64,000 nt of DNA from Bacillota bacterium. GTDB taxonomy: Bacteria > Bacillota > Bacilli > Paenibacillales > Paenibacillaceae. The stretch spans positions 28,857 through 92,856 of the forward strand of contig JAEWJS010000004.1 in NCBI GenBank assembly GCA_023386495.1, in the 5' to 3' direction. The position numbers and the translations under genes were made by a program. Below, piece after piece: positions 1 through 9,232 of this stretch. The notes beneath the pieces were generated by a model that saw only the letters and a program-made list of their open reading frames with translations, had not been told where the DNA came from and ran no database searches. Position 1 is the stretch's first letter; each line of letters opens with the position of its first letter.

Positions 1-2
1 GC

Positions 3-1669
3 AATGCGGGTGCGGCCGGACTGGCTGCGCTGTCCGGCATGTTCATCTATACGGCGATAACGGGCTCCTATACGGGACTCGAGATTCAGCCAACCGTACT
101 CATCGGGGTACTGATCGGCATCACGGCCGGATACAGCTATGAGCAGTTCAAGGAATTCAAGCTGCCCGAATACATCCAATTTTTCGGCGGACCGCGCTTC
201 GTTCCGCTGTTCGTCAGCTTCGTCTCCGTCGCCTTCTCCGTCGTGATGATCGAGATCGCGCCTTCCATCCAAGAAGGGATGCGGGCGCTCGGCGAGACGA
301 CGGCAGCTGCCGGCGGATTCGGCGTATTCTTGTTCGGCTTCGTATACCGCATTCTTGTCGTCTTCGGCTTGCATCATCTCGTCAGCCACGCGTTCTGGTT
401 TCAGATCGGCGGCTTCGAAACGTCGGCCGGCACGATCGTCTACGGCGATCTTCCACGATTCTACGCAGGAGACCCGACAGCTGGCGTCTATATGGGCGGC
501 ATGTACCCGATCATGATGTTCGCGCTGCCTGCGATCGCGCTGGCGATCATCCAAGAGGCGCGAGAGGACCTGAAGCCGAAAATTCGCGCGACATTCTTAT
601 CGGCAGCGCTGTCCTCCTTTCTGACGGGCGTCACGGAACCCGTCGAATTCGCTTTCATGTTCGTTGCGCCTCTTCTATTCGTCGTGCATGCGGCTTTATC
701 GGGAATCGTCATGTGGATTACATACGAGCTTGGCATCCGCCACGGCTTCTCTTTTTCGGGCGGCGCCTTCGATTTCATCATCAATCTGCACTTATCGACG
801 AAGGGCTGGCTTCTGATTCCGCTCGGACTCGCGACCGGTATCGTCTACTACGTGCTTTTTCGCTTCGCGATTCGCAAGTTCCGCATTCCGACGCCCGGCC
901 GCGAAGAGGGCTCGCAGCTCGATGAATGGGCCGGCGACATTCCGTATCGTGCGCCGCTTATTCTGCAAGCGATCGGCGGCAAGGAGAACATCGTGCAGAT
1001 GGAGGCTTGCATCACGCGGCTTCGGCTGAAGCTCGGCAACGATAAGCTGCTCGACATCAACGCGCTGCGGAGCTTGGGAGCGGCCGGCGTCATCCGTCTC
1101 GGCAGCGGCAACGTACAGGTCGTGTTCGGGACATTCTCCGAACTGATTCGGGAAGAGATGGTCAAGGTCATGAAGCGCGACCTGCGGCGGGTGCAGTTCC
1201 GATCCCCGATGCAGGGCCGGATGATTCCGCTCGAGGAAGTGCCGGACCAAATATTCGCGGGCAAGCTCGTCGGACAAGGCGTCGCGTTCCTGCCGGATCG
1301 GGGAGAGCTCGTATCGCCCGTACAGGGCAAGGTCATTCATCTGTATCCGACGAAGCATGCGATCGGCATCCGCACGCCGGAAGGGCTGGAGGTGCTGCTG
1401 CATGTCGGGATCGACACGTCCCTGCTGAAGGGAGAGGGCTTCGAAGCCTTCGTGCAGGAAGGCGATTCGGTCGCGGCGGGCCAACTGCTCATTCGATTCG
1501 ACATGATGTACGTCAAGGCGGCCAGCAAGTCGCTGGCCACGCCGATGGTCATCACGAATCCGAACCAGGTGCGTTCCTGGAGCTTCGCGCCCTATCGAGC
1601 GGTGAAGAAGGGACAAGCCTCGGTCATGTCCGTCGTATTGGAAGAGAGTAACGGTGGAGGAGAGAGACA

Positions 1670-1673
<4 letters not shown>
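3..1673 (+). CDS. PTS sugar transporter EIICBA, N-acetylglucosamine/glucose family (5' end outside window)
   Basis: The reading frame is open from the first bases, so the N-terminus of the EIIC membrane domain is missing. The visible 556 residues run EIIC (to about base 880, with the conserved GVTEPVEF motif), then EIIB (phospho-Cys codon at 1008-1010 in ACITRLRL), then EIIA (His in HVGIDT at 1401-1403). This makes a transporter that imports and phosphorylates a hexose at the membrane, using phosphate passed from EI via HPr. The EIIC tail (FDFIINL, RKFRIPTPGRE) and AGDPTAG motif look more like NagE (N-acetylglucosamine) than PtsG, but the substrate is inferred. It overlaps ptsI by 4 bases and is presumably co-transcribed with it. 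Confidence 0.9.
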
Positions 1674-3418
<1,745 letters not shown>

Positions 3419-3427
3419 TTTCTTAAT

Positions 3428-3577
3428 GACCAGTTCTCAGCGCCGAGAAGGTTGGACGATGGTAGCAATTGAGGAGCGGAGTGTAGTCTAAGCTACATGA
3501 GCACCGGAATTTTCGCTAGCGTTCAAGATTCGACGTCGAATATGCTCCGAAGCGATGCTTCGCGATCAGAACTGGTC
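3428..3577 (-). repeat. R1 dispersed repeat, copy A (150 bp, terminal inverted repeats)
   Basis: Bounded by GACCAGTTCTCA at 3428-3439 and TCAGAACTGGTC at 3566-3577, which are inverted repeats matching at 11 of 12 positions. Read on the minus strand it aligns along its whole length with three other copies in this window (10958, 40431, 56842). It contains a GAAGC..GCTTC hairpin, the palindrome TTCGACGTCGAA, a GTAG..CTAC hairpin and a TCTCGGCGCTGAGA hairpin near its end. It fills the space between the convergent genes ptsI and pfpI, and its end overlaps the last three codons and stop of pfpI. It could be a non-autonomous mobile element or a structured 3' RNA element. Confidence 0.85.
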
Positions 3578-4093
3578 CCTGAAGGCGTTGGCGAAAGCTT
3601 GCGCGTAGGGCGGCAGATCTGGCGGCCTTCGGGCCGAAATCAGGTTGCCGTCCACGACGACCGGCTCGTCGTACCAGATCGCGCCTGCATTCTCCATATC
3701 GTCGCGGATGCCCGGCGTCGACGTTACCTTGCGACCCTCCAGTATGCGCGCCGAGATCAGCACCCAGCCTGCATGGCAGATCTGGCCGATCGGCTTGCCC
3801 GCCGCGTTCAACTCGCGCACGAGCTCCAGCACCTTCGGATAACGGCGCAGCTTATCGGGCGCCCAGCCCCCAGGCACGAGCAGGCCGTCGATCTTGGAGC
3901 AGTCCATCTCGTCGAAGGACATGTCGCTCACGGCCGGCACCCCGTATTTACCGATGTACGTCTTGCCTCGCTCGGAGCCGGCGAACAGCACCGTCGCGCC
4001 TTCTTCCCGCATGCGGTACACGGGGTACCACAGCTCCAGGTCCTCGAATTCTTCGTCGACCAGCGACAGGATCGTTAGATGGCTAAGCGGCAT
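3566..4093 (-). CDS. DJ-1/PfpI family protein (putative cysteine protease or deglycase)
   Basis: 175 residues, the usual length of PfpI-type DJ-1 superfamily proteins. The nucleophile elbow GQICHAGW places Cys106 followed by His107, and an acidic residue near position 18-20 (EEFEDLE) is where the third active-site residue lies in this family. Family members hydrolyse peptides or repair glycated proteins and often respond to stress; the substrate cannot be told from sequence. The last codons (D-Q-F-stop) lie inside the terminal inverted repeat of R1 copy A, so the native C-terminus may have been replaced by repeat-derived sequence. Convergent with ptsI and divergent from the VanZ-like gene. 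Confidence 0.85.
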   Translation of the reverse strand: MPLSHLTILSLVDEEFEDLELWYPVYRMREEGATVLFAGSERGKTYIGKYGVPAVSDMSFDEMDCSKIDGLLVPGGWAPDKLRRYPKVLELVRELNAAGKPIGQICHAGWVLISARILEGRKVTSTPGIRDDMENAGAIWYDEPVVVDGNLISARRPPDLPPYAQAFANAFRDQF

Positions 4094-4154
4094 CTATTGT
4101 GTCCCTCCCCTATTAATCTTGCAGATTCAGGTTCATTGTACCGAAGGAGGAAGC

Positions 4155-4592
4155 ATGAAGCAAACAGAACGGCAAGGCAAGCGCGCTATCGCGGCAACTG
4201 CGATCCGATCGCTTGCGCCCTTGTCATGGATGGCGGTTATTTATTGGTTCTCCTCGCGGGAGGGCGATGACTTGAACGCGATGCTCCCTTTCTTCCAGCG
4301 TTTTCTGCCGGGGATGGAGAGCTTTAACTGGGGGCATCTGGTCTCCTATTTCATGCTTGCGCTGCTCATGGAATTCGCGGCCGGCCGCTCTTCGCAGCGT
4401 CTCGGCATCAAGGCTATCATCGTGCTGCTCTGCGTGCTGTACGGCGTAACGGATGAATATCATCAATCATTCGTCGGCGGCAGGATGGCAGACCTTCACG
4501 ACTTGATCAACGACGGCATCGGAGCGCTGCTAGCCGTGTTGGCCACCGCCATGCCGCCTGTACGAAGACGATGGAGCAAGGTGTTGAGCTAG
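4155..4592 (+). CDS. VanZ-like family membrane protein
   Basis: 145 residues with about four hydrophobic segments, and the family signature near the C-terminus: YGVTDEYHQSFVGGR followed by DLINDGIGA, matching the DE-HQ-F-GR pattern of VanZ-like proteins. VanZ itself gives low-level teicoplanin resistance, but most chromosomal family members have no known role, so no resistance function is claimed. The start was chosen at the ATG 8 bases after a strong GAAGGAGG; the frame stays open upstream, into the region that overlaps pfpI, but has no ribosome site there. Probably monocistronic. Confidence 0.8.
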   Translation: MKQTERQGKRAIAATAIRSLAPLSWMAVIYWFSSREGDDLNAMLPFFQRFLPGMESFNWGHLVSYFMLALLMEFAAGRSSQRLGIKAIIVLLCVLYGVTDEYHQSFVGGRMADLHDLINDGIGALLAVLATAMPPVRRRWSKVLS

Positions 4593-4728
4593 CAAAAATT
4601 ACAATCGCTTGCCATGAAGGATTTTATCTCGCGCTAGTCGAATATCTTATGCGTTGCGAATGCTGCAATCCTATTCTTATATCGTAGGGAAGCAGCGTTT
4701 CTTGTTGCTAAGAGAAGGAGTGACCGAC

Positions 4729-5142
4729 TTGCAGAAGAGATGTCCATGCGGCAACGAGATGAACATCAGAATGCGTACCGTAATTTATTCGGGCAAAGTA
4801 GAAATCGACAACGTGCCGATCTTCTCCTGCCCGGCTTGCAGCCGCAGCGAGGTATTCCCGGAAGTGAAGCCCGATCTAACGGGGCTGATCGGGAAGCTCG
4901 GCGCAAGGCCGGAGAAGCAATCCCTATCCTTTAACGAATGGAACGAATGGGCAGACCTGCTGCTCCAAGCTTGCACAGATAAGAAACAGCCAGCCGCTTC
5001 CGAGGTTGGGAGACTGATCGAAGAGAGAGTGAATGCGCTGCTGGATATGCATCTGCTGGCGCAGTCGCTGGGCGATACCGCATGGCAGGAAGAATTGCAT
5101 AGGCGCTTATCCCAAATCTCGCGTAAAATGCCGCATACATAG
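4729..5142 (+). CDS. small protein with YgiT-type zinc-finger motif
   Basis: 137 residues. The N-terminus has CPCG (residues 4-7) and, about 28 residues later, CPAC, which together form the four-cysteine zinc-binding pattern of YgiT/MqsA-type fingers. The remaining ~90 residues are helical-looking with no domain I recognise. The start is the TTG at 4729, placed after AGAAGGAG at 4711-4720 with good spacing; an upstream ATG at 4654 in the same frame has no ribosome site. YgiT-type fingers occur in antitoxins, but no toxin gene lies beside this one, so an antitoxin role is not supported. It precedes ccpA on the same strand. Confidence 0.65.
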   Translation: MQKRCPCGNEMNIRMRTVIYSGKVEIDNVPIFSCPACSRSEVFPEVKPDLTGLIGKLGARPEKQSLSFNEWNEWADLLLQACTDKKQPAASEVGRLIEERVNALLDMHLLAQSLGDTAWQEELHRRLSQISRKMPHT

Positions 5143-5271
5143 GCGCCGGTACGTCTCCTTCTGCTCGGTAGATTGCGAAATGCAAGAAATTGTCGTATCA
5201 TAAACGGTAATGATTGTTTTTCAACATCTGACCGGCCTGATTACAAATATGAGCATATGGAGAGAAGGAAC

Positions 5272-6276
5272 GTGACGGTAACTATTTATGATGTGGCAAG
5301 GGAAGCAGGCGTCTCGATGGCTACGGTCTCGAGGGTTGTGAACAACAACCCGAACGTGAAGCCGCAGACGCGCAAGAAAGTATTCGAAGCGATCGAGAGG
5401 CTGGGTTATCGCCCGAACGCGGTCGCCCGCGGTCTGGCCAGCAAGAAGACCACGACGGTTGGCGTCGTCATTCCGGACATTTCGAATGCGATCTTCGCCG
5501 AAGTTGCCCGCGGAATCGAAGATATCGCGAACATGTATCATTATAATATCATCCTGTGTAATGCAGACAAGCGCAAGGACAAGGAGATCCGCGTCGTCAA
5601 CACGCTGCTCGAGAAGCAAGTGGACGGGCTCTTGTTCATGGGCGGCACGGTGACGGACGAGCATCTGCAGGCGTTCAAGACATCGAATGTGCCGATCGTA
5701 TTATGCGCAACGACGGACGAGCATGGCGTCATGCCATCTGTCGACATCGACCACGAGAGCGCGGCTTACGATGCCGTACAAGCGCTGCTCGGCCAAGGCC
5801 ATCGCCGGATCGCGATGATCAGCGGCACGCTGCAGGATCCTGCCAACGGCTATGCCCGTTACCAAGGCTACAAGCGCGCGCTTGAGGCTGCGGGCATTGC
5901 AATTGACGATACGCTGGTGCGCGTAGGCAACTACCGTTACGAATCCGGCGTAGAGGCGATGAAATATTTTCTCGAGCTCGAGGACCGTCCGACCGCTGTG
6001 TTCTCCGCAACGGACGAGATGGCGATCGGTGCCGTACACTGCATCCAAGACTTCGGACTGCGCGTTCCGGAAGACCTATCGGTGATCAGCGTCGACAATA
6101 CGCGGATGGCATCCATGGTACGGCCGCAGCTCTCTTCCGTCGCACAGCCGATGTACGATATCGGCGCAGTGTCGATGCGGCTCTTGACCAAGCTCATGAA
6201 GAAAGAGCATGTCGAGCAATCGCGCGTCGTGCTGCCGCACGAGCTCATCGCTCGGCAGTCTGTCGCAGCCAGATAA
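5272..6276 (+). CDS. ccpA: catabolite control protein A (LacI family)
   Basis: DNA-binding regulator that, with HPr-Ser46-phosphate as co-repressor, binds cre sites and controls carbon metabolism. The N-terminal helix-turn-helix TIYDVAREAGVSMATVSRVV is essentially that of Bacillus CcpA, followed by the hinge RGLASKKTTTVGVVIPDIS and the periplasmic-binding-protein-like sensor core (FSATDEMAIG, MVRPQLSSVAQP). Using the GTG at 5272 gives exactly 334 residues, the length of B. subtilis CcpA; an in-frame ATG at 5257 would add five residues and cannot be excluded, because the AAGGA at 5265-5269 is unusually close to the GTG. The candidate cre upstream of acsA in this window would be a target. Confidence 0.95.
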   Translation: MTVTIYDVAREAGVSMATVSRVVNNNPNVKPQTRKKVFEAIERLGYRPNAVARGLASKKTTTVGVVIPDISNAIFAEVARGIEDIANMYHYNIILCNADKRKDKEIRVVNTLLEKQVDGLLFMGGTVTDEHLQAFKTSNVPIVLCATTDEHGVMPSVDIDHESAAYDAVQALLGQGHRRIAMISGTLQDPANGYARYQGYKRALEAAGIAIDDTLVRVGNYRYESGVEAMKYFLELEDRPTAVFSATDEMAIGAVHCIQDFGLRVPEDLSVISVDNTRMASMVRPQLSSVAQPMYDIGAVSMRLLTKLMKKEHVEQSRVVLPHELIARQSVAAR

Positions 6277-6308
6277 GATACGCATATGAAGCCTATATAG
6301 GGCTCGCA

Positions 6309-6357
6309 TGAAACGGCTTCCTTCCTCGACCTGAGGATGGCGAGGCCGTTTCTGTTG
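6309..6357 (+). terminator. Rho-independent terminator after ccpA
   Basis: Imperfect hairpin with arms GAAACGGC and GCCGTTTC and an inner CCTCG/CGAGG pair, followed by a moderately T-rich tail (TCTGTTGT). It separates ccpA from mtnN. Confidence 0.55.
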
Positions 6358-6398
6358 TCCGCAAGGGATAACGAATTGACGAAGGAGGAATACGAACG

Positions 6399-7109
6399 AT
6401 GGCATTCCGCAGAATCGGCATTATCGGGGCAATGGTCGAGGAGATCGAATTGCTGCATCAGCATGTACAGGTGACGGGTTCAAGCACAAAGGCGGGCATT
6501 ACGTATTACGAGGGGACCTTGCACGGCGTTCAGGTCGTGTTCTGCAAGTCCGGGGTCGGCAAGGTGAATGCGGCGGTCTGCACGCAATTGCTGATCGACC
6601 ATGGCGTGGACAGCGTATTGTTCACCGGCGTCGCAGGCGCGCTCGATCCTGAACTGTCGGTAGGCGATATCGTGATTTCGACGAGCTGCGTTCAGCATGA
6701 CATGGACGTGACGCCGCTCGGATTCCCGCGCGGGGTCATTCCGTTCCTCGACATCCCTTCCGAGTTCGCGGCGGATGAGCGGCTCGTCAGAATCGCTTCG
6801 GAAGCGGCTGAGCTGCATGCTAAGGGCAAGTACCGGACGGGGAAGGTGCTCTCCGGCGACCAATTCATCGCCAGCCGCGATGTCGTGAGGGCGCTGCGCG
6901 ACGAGCTGGGCGGAGCGTGCGCGGAGATGGAGGGAGCAGCGCTCGCGCACGTATGCGCGATGAACGGCATTCCGTATGTCGTCATCCGTTCCATGTCGGA
7001 TAAGGCAGACGGCAGCGCGCCCGAGAGCTTCGCGGAATTCACCGTGCAAGCAGCGGCTAATTCCCATGCGATCATTGAGGCCATGGTGCGGCGGATGGCC
7101 GAGCAGTAA
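6399..7109 (+). CDS. mtnN: 5'-methylthioadenosine/S-adenosylhomocysteine nucleosidase
   Basis: Hydrolyses MTA and SAH to adenine plus the thioribose or ribosyl-homocysteine, in methionine salvage and activated-methyl recycling. The 236 residues match the family. Visible signatures: N-terminal GIIGAMVEEI with the catalytic glutamate (Glu15, equivalent to Glu12 of E. coli), the EMEGAA substrate-binding motif, and SMSDKAD with the catalytic aspartate (Asp201). A GAAGGAGG ribosome site lies 12 bases before the ATG. It is flanked by terminators on both sides, so it is probably transcribed alone and ends convergent with acuC. Confidence 0.95.
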   Translation: MAFRRIGIIGAMVEEIELLHQHVQVTGSSTKAGITYYEGTLHGVQVVFCKSGVGKVNAAVCTQLLIDHGVDSVLFTGVAGALDPELSVGDIVISTSCVQHDMDVTPLGFPRGVIPFLDIPSEFAADERLVRIASEAAELHAKGKYRTGKVLSGDQFIASRDVVRALRDELGGACAEMEGAALAHVCAMNGIPYVVIRSMSDKADGSAPESFAEFTVQAAANSHAIIEAMVRRMAEQ

Positions 7110-7111
7110 GA

Positions 7112-7158
7112 AGAGAGACCGGAGCAAGCGCAGATGTGCGATGCTTCGGTCTCTTGTC
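7112..7158. terminator. Bidirectional terminator between mtnN and acuC
   Basis: Hairpin with arms AGAGACCGGAGC and GCTTCGGTCTCT separating two convergent genes. The T-rich tail is weak on both sides. Confidence 0.6.
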
Positions 7159-7160
7159 GA

Positions 7161-8348
7161 TTATAGGAATTGTGCGGCAAGCTCCATCGCCTTGCGGTTA
7201 ATCTGTTCAATCTCCGAACGCCTCGGCATCGGCGCCCAGGCGGCCGTATCGTCCAACCAGGAGCTCGGAAGCTGAACGGGAGCCTCAGGCTGCCAGAGGC
7301 GCTGCCAGCCCTCAGGGAGGCCCTGCAGCGCGTCTCCGCTGCGGAGGGCGGACATGAGCGGGTGATCGAGCATCTCGAGCCAGACAAGCGACCATGCGCG
7401 CGGTACGACGCGCCATATGTCATATCCGCCTCCGCCCACGGCGACCCATCGCCCATCGGCATAGGTATGCGCCAGCTCATGAATGATGCCGGGCATCTCG
7501 GCATAGGTACGCATGCTGCATTGAATGTGCGATAACGGATCGTAGGCATGGGCATCGCAGCCATGCTGGCTGATGATCAGGTCGGGACGGAACGCAGCCG
7601 CAGCCCGGTGAACGGTCTCGCGAAAGCACTCGAGCCACGAATCGTCTTCGGTATAGGGCTCGACAGGAACGTTGACGGCAGTGCCGAAGCCTTCCGCATT
7701 GCCCCGTTCGTGAATGAATCCGGAGCCGGGGAACAGAAATTTGCCCGTCTCGTGGATCGAATACGTCATGACGTCGGGATCGGAATAGAAAGCCCATTGC
7801 ACGCCGTCGCCGTGATGGACATCGGTATCGATATAGAGGACGCGCGCTTGATAACGGCGCTTGATATCGGCAATCGCGATCGCGGCATCATTGTAGACGC
7901 AGAAGCCGGAGCCCCGGTCAGGGAAAGCGTGATGAAGTCCGCCGCCCATATGGTAGGCATGATCGGTCTGGCCGGACATGACAAGCTCGGCAGCATGCAC
8001 AGTGCCGCCGACGATTAATGACGCTGCCTCATGCATGCCGGCAAAGTAAGGCGTGTCTTCCGTATGCAGGCCATAACGATCCGACTCCTCGATCAACCGA
8101 AGGGCGGGCGAAGGTGCGCTCAACGCTTGCACGATATCGATGTAGTCGGGCCGGTGGATGAGCGTCAGGAGCTCTCGCGCAGCGGCTGAAGGCGCTATCA
8201 TTTCGGCGAAATTGAGCGCCCCGGCCTGCTTGAGCAGATCCATGGCAAGCGTGAGCCGCATCGGATTGAAAGGATGGTCGTCGTTGAACTTATAGCCGGA
8301 CTCGCCGGCATGATGAATAAAGGCTGGCCTCTGCTTCCTGACAGTCAT
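7161..8348 (-). CDS. acuC: AcuC, histone-deacetylase-family protein (acetyl-CoA synthetase deacetylase)
   Basis: 395 residues of the class I/II histone deacetylase fold. Metal-binding and catalytic motifs are present: GGGLHHAF, DTDVHHGDG, SQHGCDAHAYDP and the C-terminal VGGGGYD. In Bacillus, AcuC removes the acetyl group that AcuA adds to acetyl-CoA synthetase, restoring its activity. Here it is downstream of acuA (21-base gap) on the same strand and divergent from acsA, the expected target. Unlike the Bacillus acuABC operon there is no acuB between them. Confidence 0.93.
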   Translation of the reverse strand: MTVRKQRPAFIHHAGESGYKFNDDHPFNPMRLTLAMDLLKQAGALNFAEMIAPSAAARELLTLIHRPDYIDIVQALSAPSPALRLIEESDRYGLHTEDTPYFAGMHEAASLIVGGTVHAAELVMSGQTDHAYHMGGGLHHAFPDRGSGFCVYNDAAIAIADIKRRYQARVLYIDTDVHHGDGVQWAFYSDPDVMTYSIHETGKFLFPGSGFIHERGNAEGFGTAVNVPVEPYTEDDSWLECFRETVHRAAAAFRPDLIISQHGCDAHAYDPLSHIQCSMRTYAEMPGIIHELAHTYADGRWVAVGGGGYDIWRVVPRAWSLVWLEMLDHPLMSALRSGDALQGLPEGWQRLWQPEAPVQLPSSWLDDTAAWAPMPRRSEIEQINRKAMELAAQFL

Positions 8349-8369
8349 CGCTGATACTTCCTTTCCTCA

Positions 8370-9002
8370 TCAGTACATATACCGCTGGCGAAACCGGATG
8401 CGGTCGAATTGTTCCTCCGATGCGAGCGGGACTTCCTTGCCGATGCGGACCATCAGGCAGTTCGCCGGATGCGAGCAGATCTCGGGATCGTCCGTGGCAT
8501 ACCAGATCATGTCGACGCATTGCATGAGCTTCTCCATCATGTTCCGGTATTCCCAGACGTTCAGCTTGCTTCCTTCGAGATCCCAATGCCAGTAATACTC
8601 GGTCGTGAAGACGATGGCATTCTCAAGCTGCCCGGACTCGAAGGCCAGCCGGATGAGCCGCTTGCCGAGGCCGAACCCTCGATAAGCATCGGCTACCTCG
8701 ATCGCGCCGAGCTCGATGAGATCGTCCATCTGTGCCTCGGACCAACGCTCCATCTCATCCGGATAGTGGAACGTGACGTAGCCGACGATCGTAAGTCCAT
8801 GCCTTGCGGCAATAATGCGTCCTTCGGGGAGGGCAGCGATCTCGATAAGCGCTTCATGCTGGTCCTTCGGTCTGCGAAAGGCATCAAGGTCAGCGTGCAT
8901 GACATAGCCGGCCAGATCCTCGGGCGAGACGGGTCCCTCGATAACCAATTGGCCGAGCGGCGTATCGATACGGGTTGCGTGAAAAATTTTTCGATGCTCC
9001 AT
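8370..9002 (-). CDS. acuA: AcuA, GNAT protein acetyltransferase acting on acetyl-CoA synthetase
   Basis: 210 residues with a GNAT core: the acetyl-CoA binding loop shows as VADAYRGFGLGKRLI (motif A, around residues 120-134). The AcuA family acetylates the conserved lysine of AcsA and switches the enzyme off. Its divergent placement 230 bases from acsA and its pairing with acuC support this assignment. First gene of a probable two-gene acuA-acuC operon. Confidence 0.92.
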   Translation of the reverse strand: MEHRKIFHATRIDTPLGQLVIEGPVSPEDLAGYVMHADLDAFRRPKDQHEALIEIAALPEGRIIAARHGLTIVGYVTFHYPDEMERWSEAQMDDLIELGAIEVADAYRGFGLGKRLIRLAFESGQLENAIVFTTEYYWHWDLEGSKLNVWEYRNMMEKLMQCVDMIWYATDDPEICSHPANCLMVRIGKEVPLASEEQFDRIRFRQRYMY

Positions 9003-9093
9003 GGCACAGTCTCCTTATAGGCAGTTGGCTGTCTTCTTCATCCTAGCAAATCGGACGCACATTGAAAAGCGTATAGGCGAGTCTCGACCGATA

Positions 9094-9102
9094 TGCTATA
9101 AT
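9094..9102 (+). promoter_or_regulatory. Extended -10 promoter of acsA
   Basis: TGCTATAAT at 9094-9102 is a perfect extended -10 (TGnTATAAT). No good -35 is found at 16-18 bases, which is tolerated for extended -10 promoters. Transcription would start near 9109. Confidence 0.55.
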
Positions 9103-9111
9103 TGCGGTGTT

Positions 9112-9129
9112 CCGTGCGTTCGCGCACGG
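9112..9129 (+). promoter_or_regulatory. 5'-end UUCG hairpin in the acsA leader
   Basis: CCGTGCG, TTCG, CGCACGG: a perfect 7-bp stem closed by a UUCG tetraloop, placed at the very start of the predicted acsA transcript. Such 5' hairpins commonly protect mRNAs from 5'-end decay; that role is inferred here. Confidence 0.5.
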
Positions 9130-9162
9130 CAAATGCTGCCGGAGCGAAAATGGCTTGATCAA

Positions 9163-9177
9163 ATGTAAGCGCATACC
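9163..9177 (+). promoter_or_regulatory. Candidate cre (CcpA-binding) site upstream of acsA
   Basis: ATGTAAGCGCATACC matches 14 of 15 positions of the degenerate cre consensus WTGNAANCGNWNNCW, and lies about 55 bases downstream of the predicted start of transcription, a position typical of CcpA roadblock repression. acsA and acu genes are CcpA-controlled in Bacillus, and ccpA is 3 kb away. Confidence 0.5.
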
Positions 9178-9232
9178 GGAGGGGAGCCAAGCTTCTAGCA
9201 AGCACCGATAGGATCGTAGGAGGTTAATCGAG

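Noticed and set aside
3497..4078. 193-codon ORF antisense to pfpI starting inside R1
   Set aside because: Shadow of pfpI in another frame; its start lies in the repeat.
4729..5142. YgiT-type protein as an antitoxin of a toxin-antitoxin pair
   Set aside because: No small toxin-like gene lies on either side.
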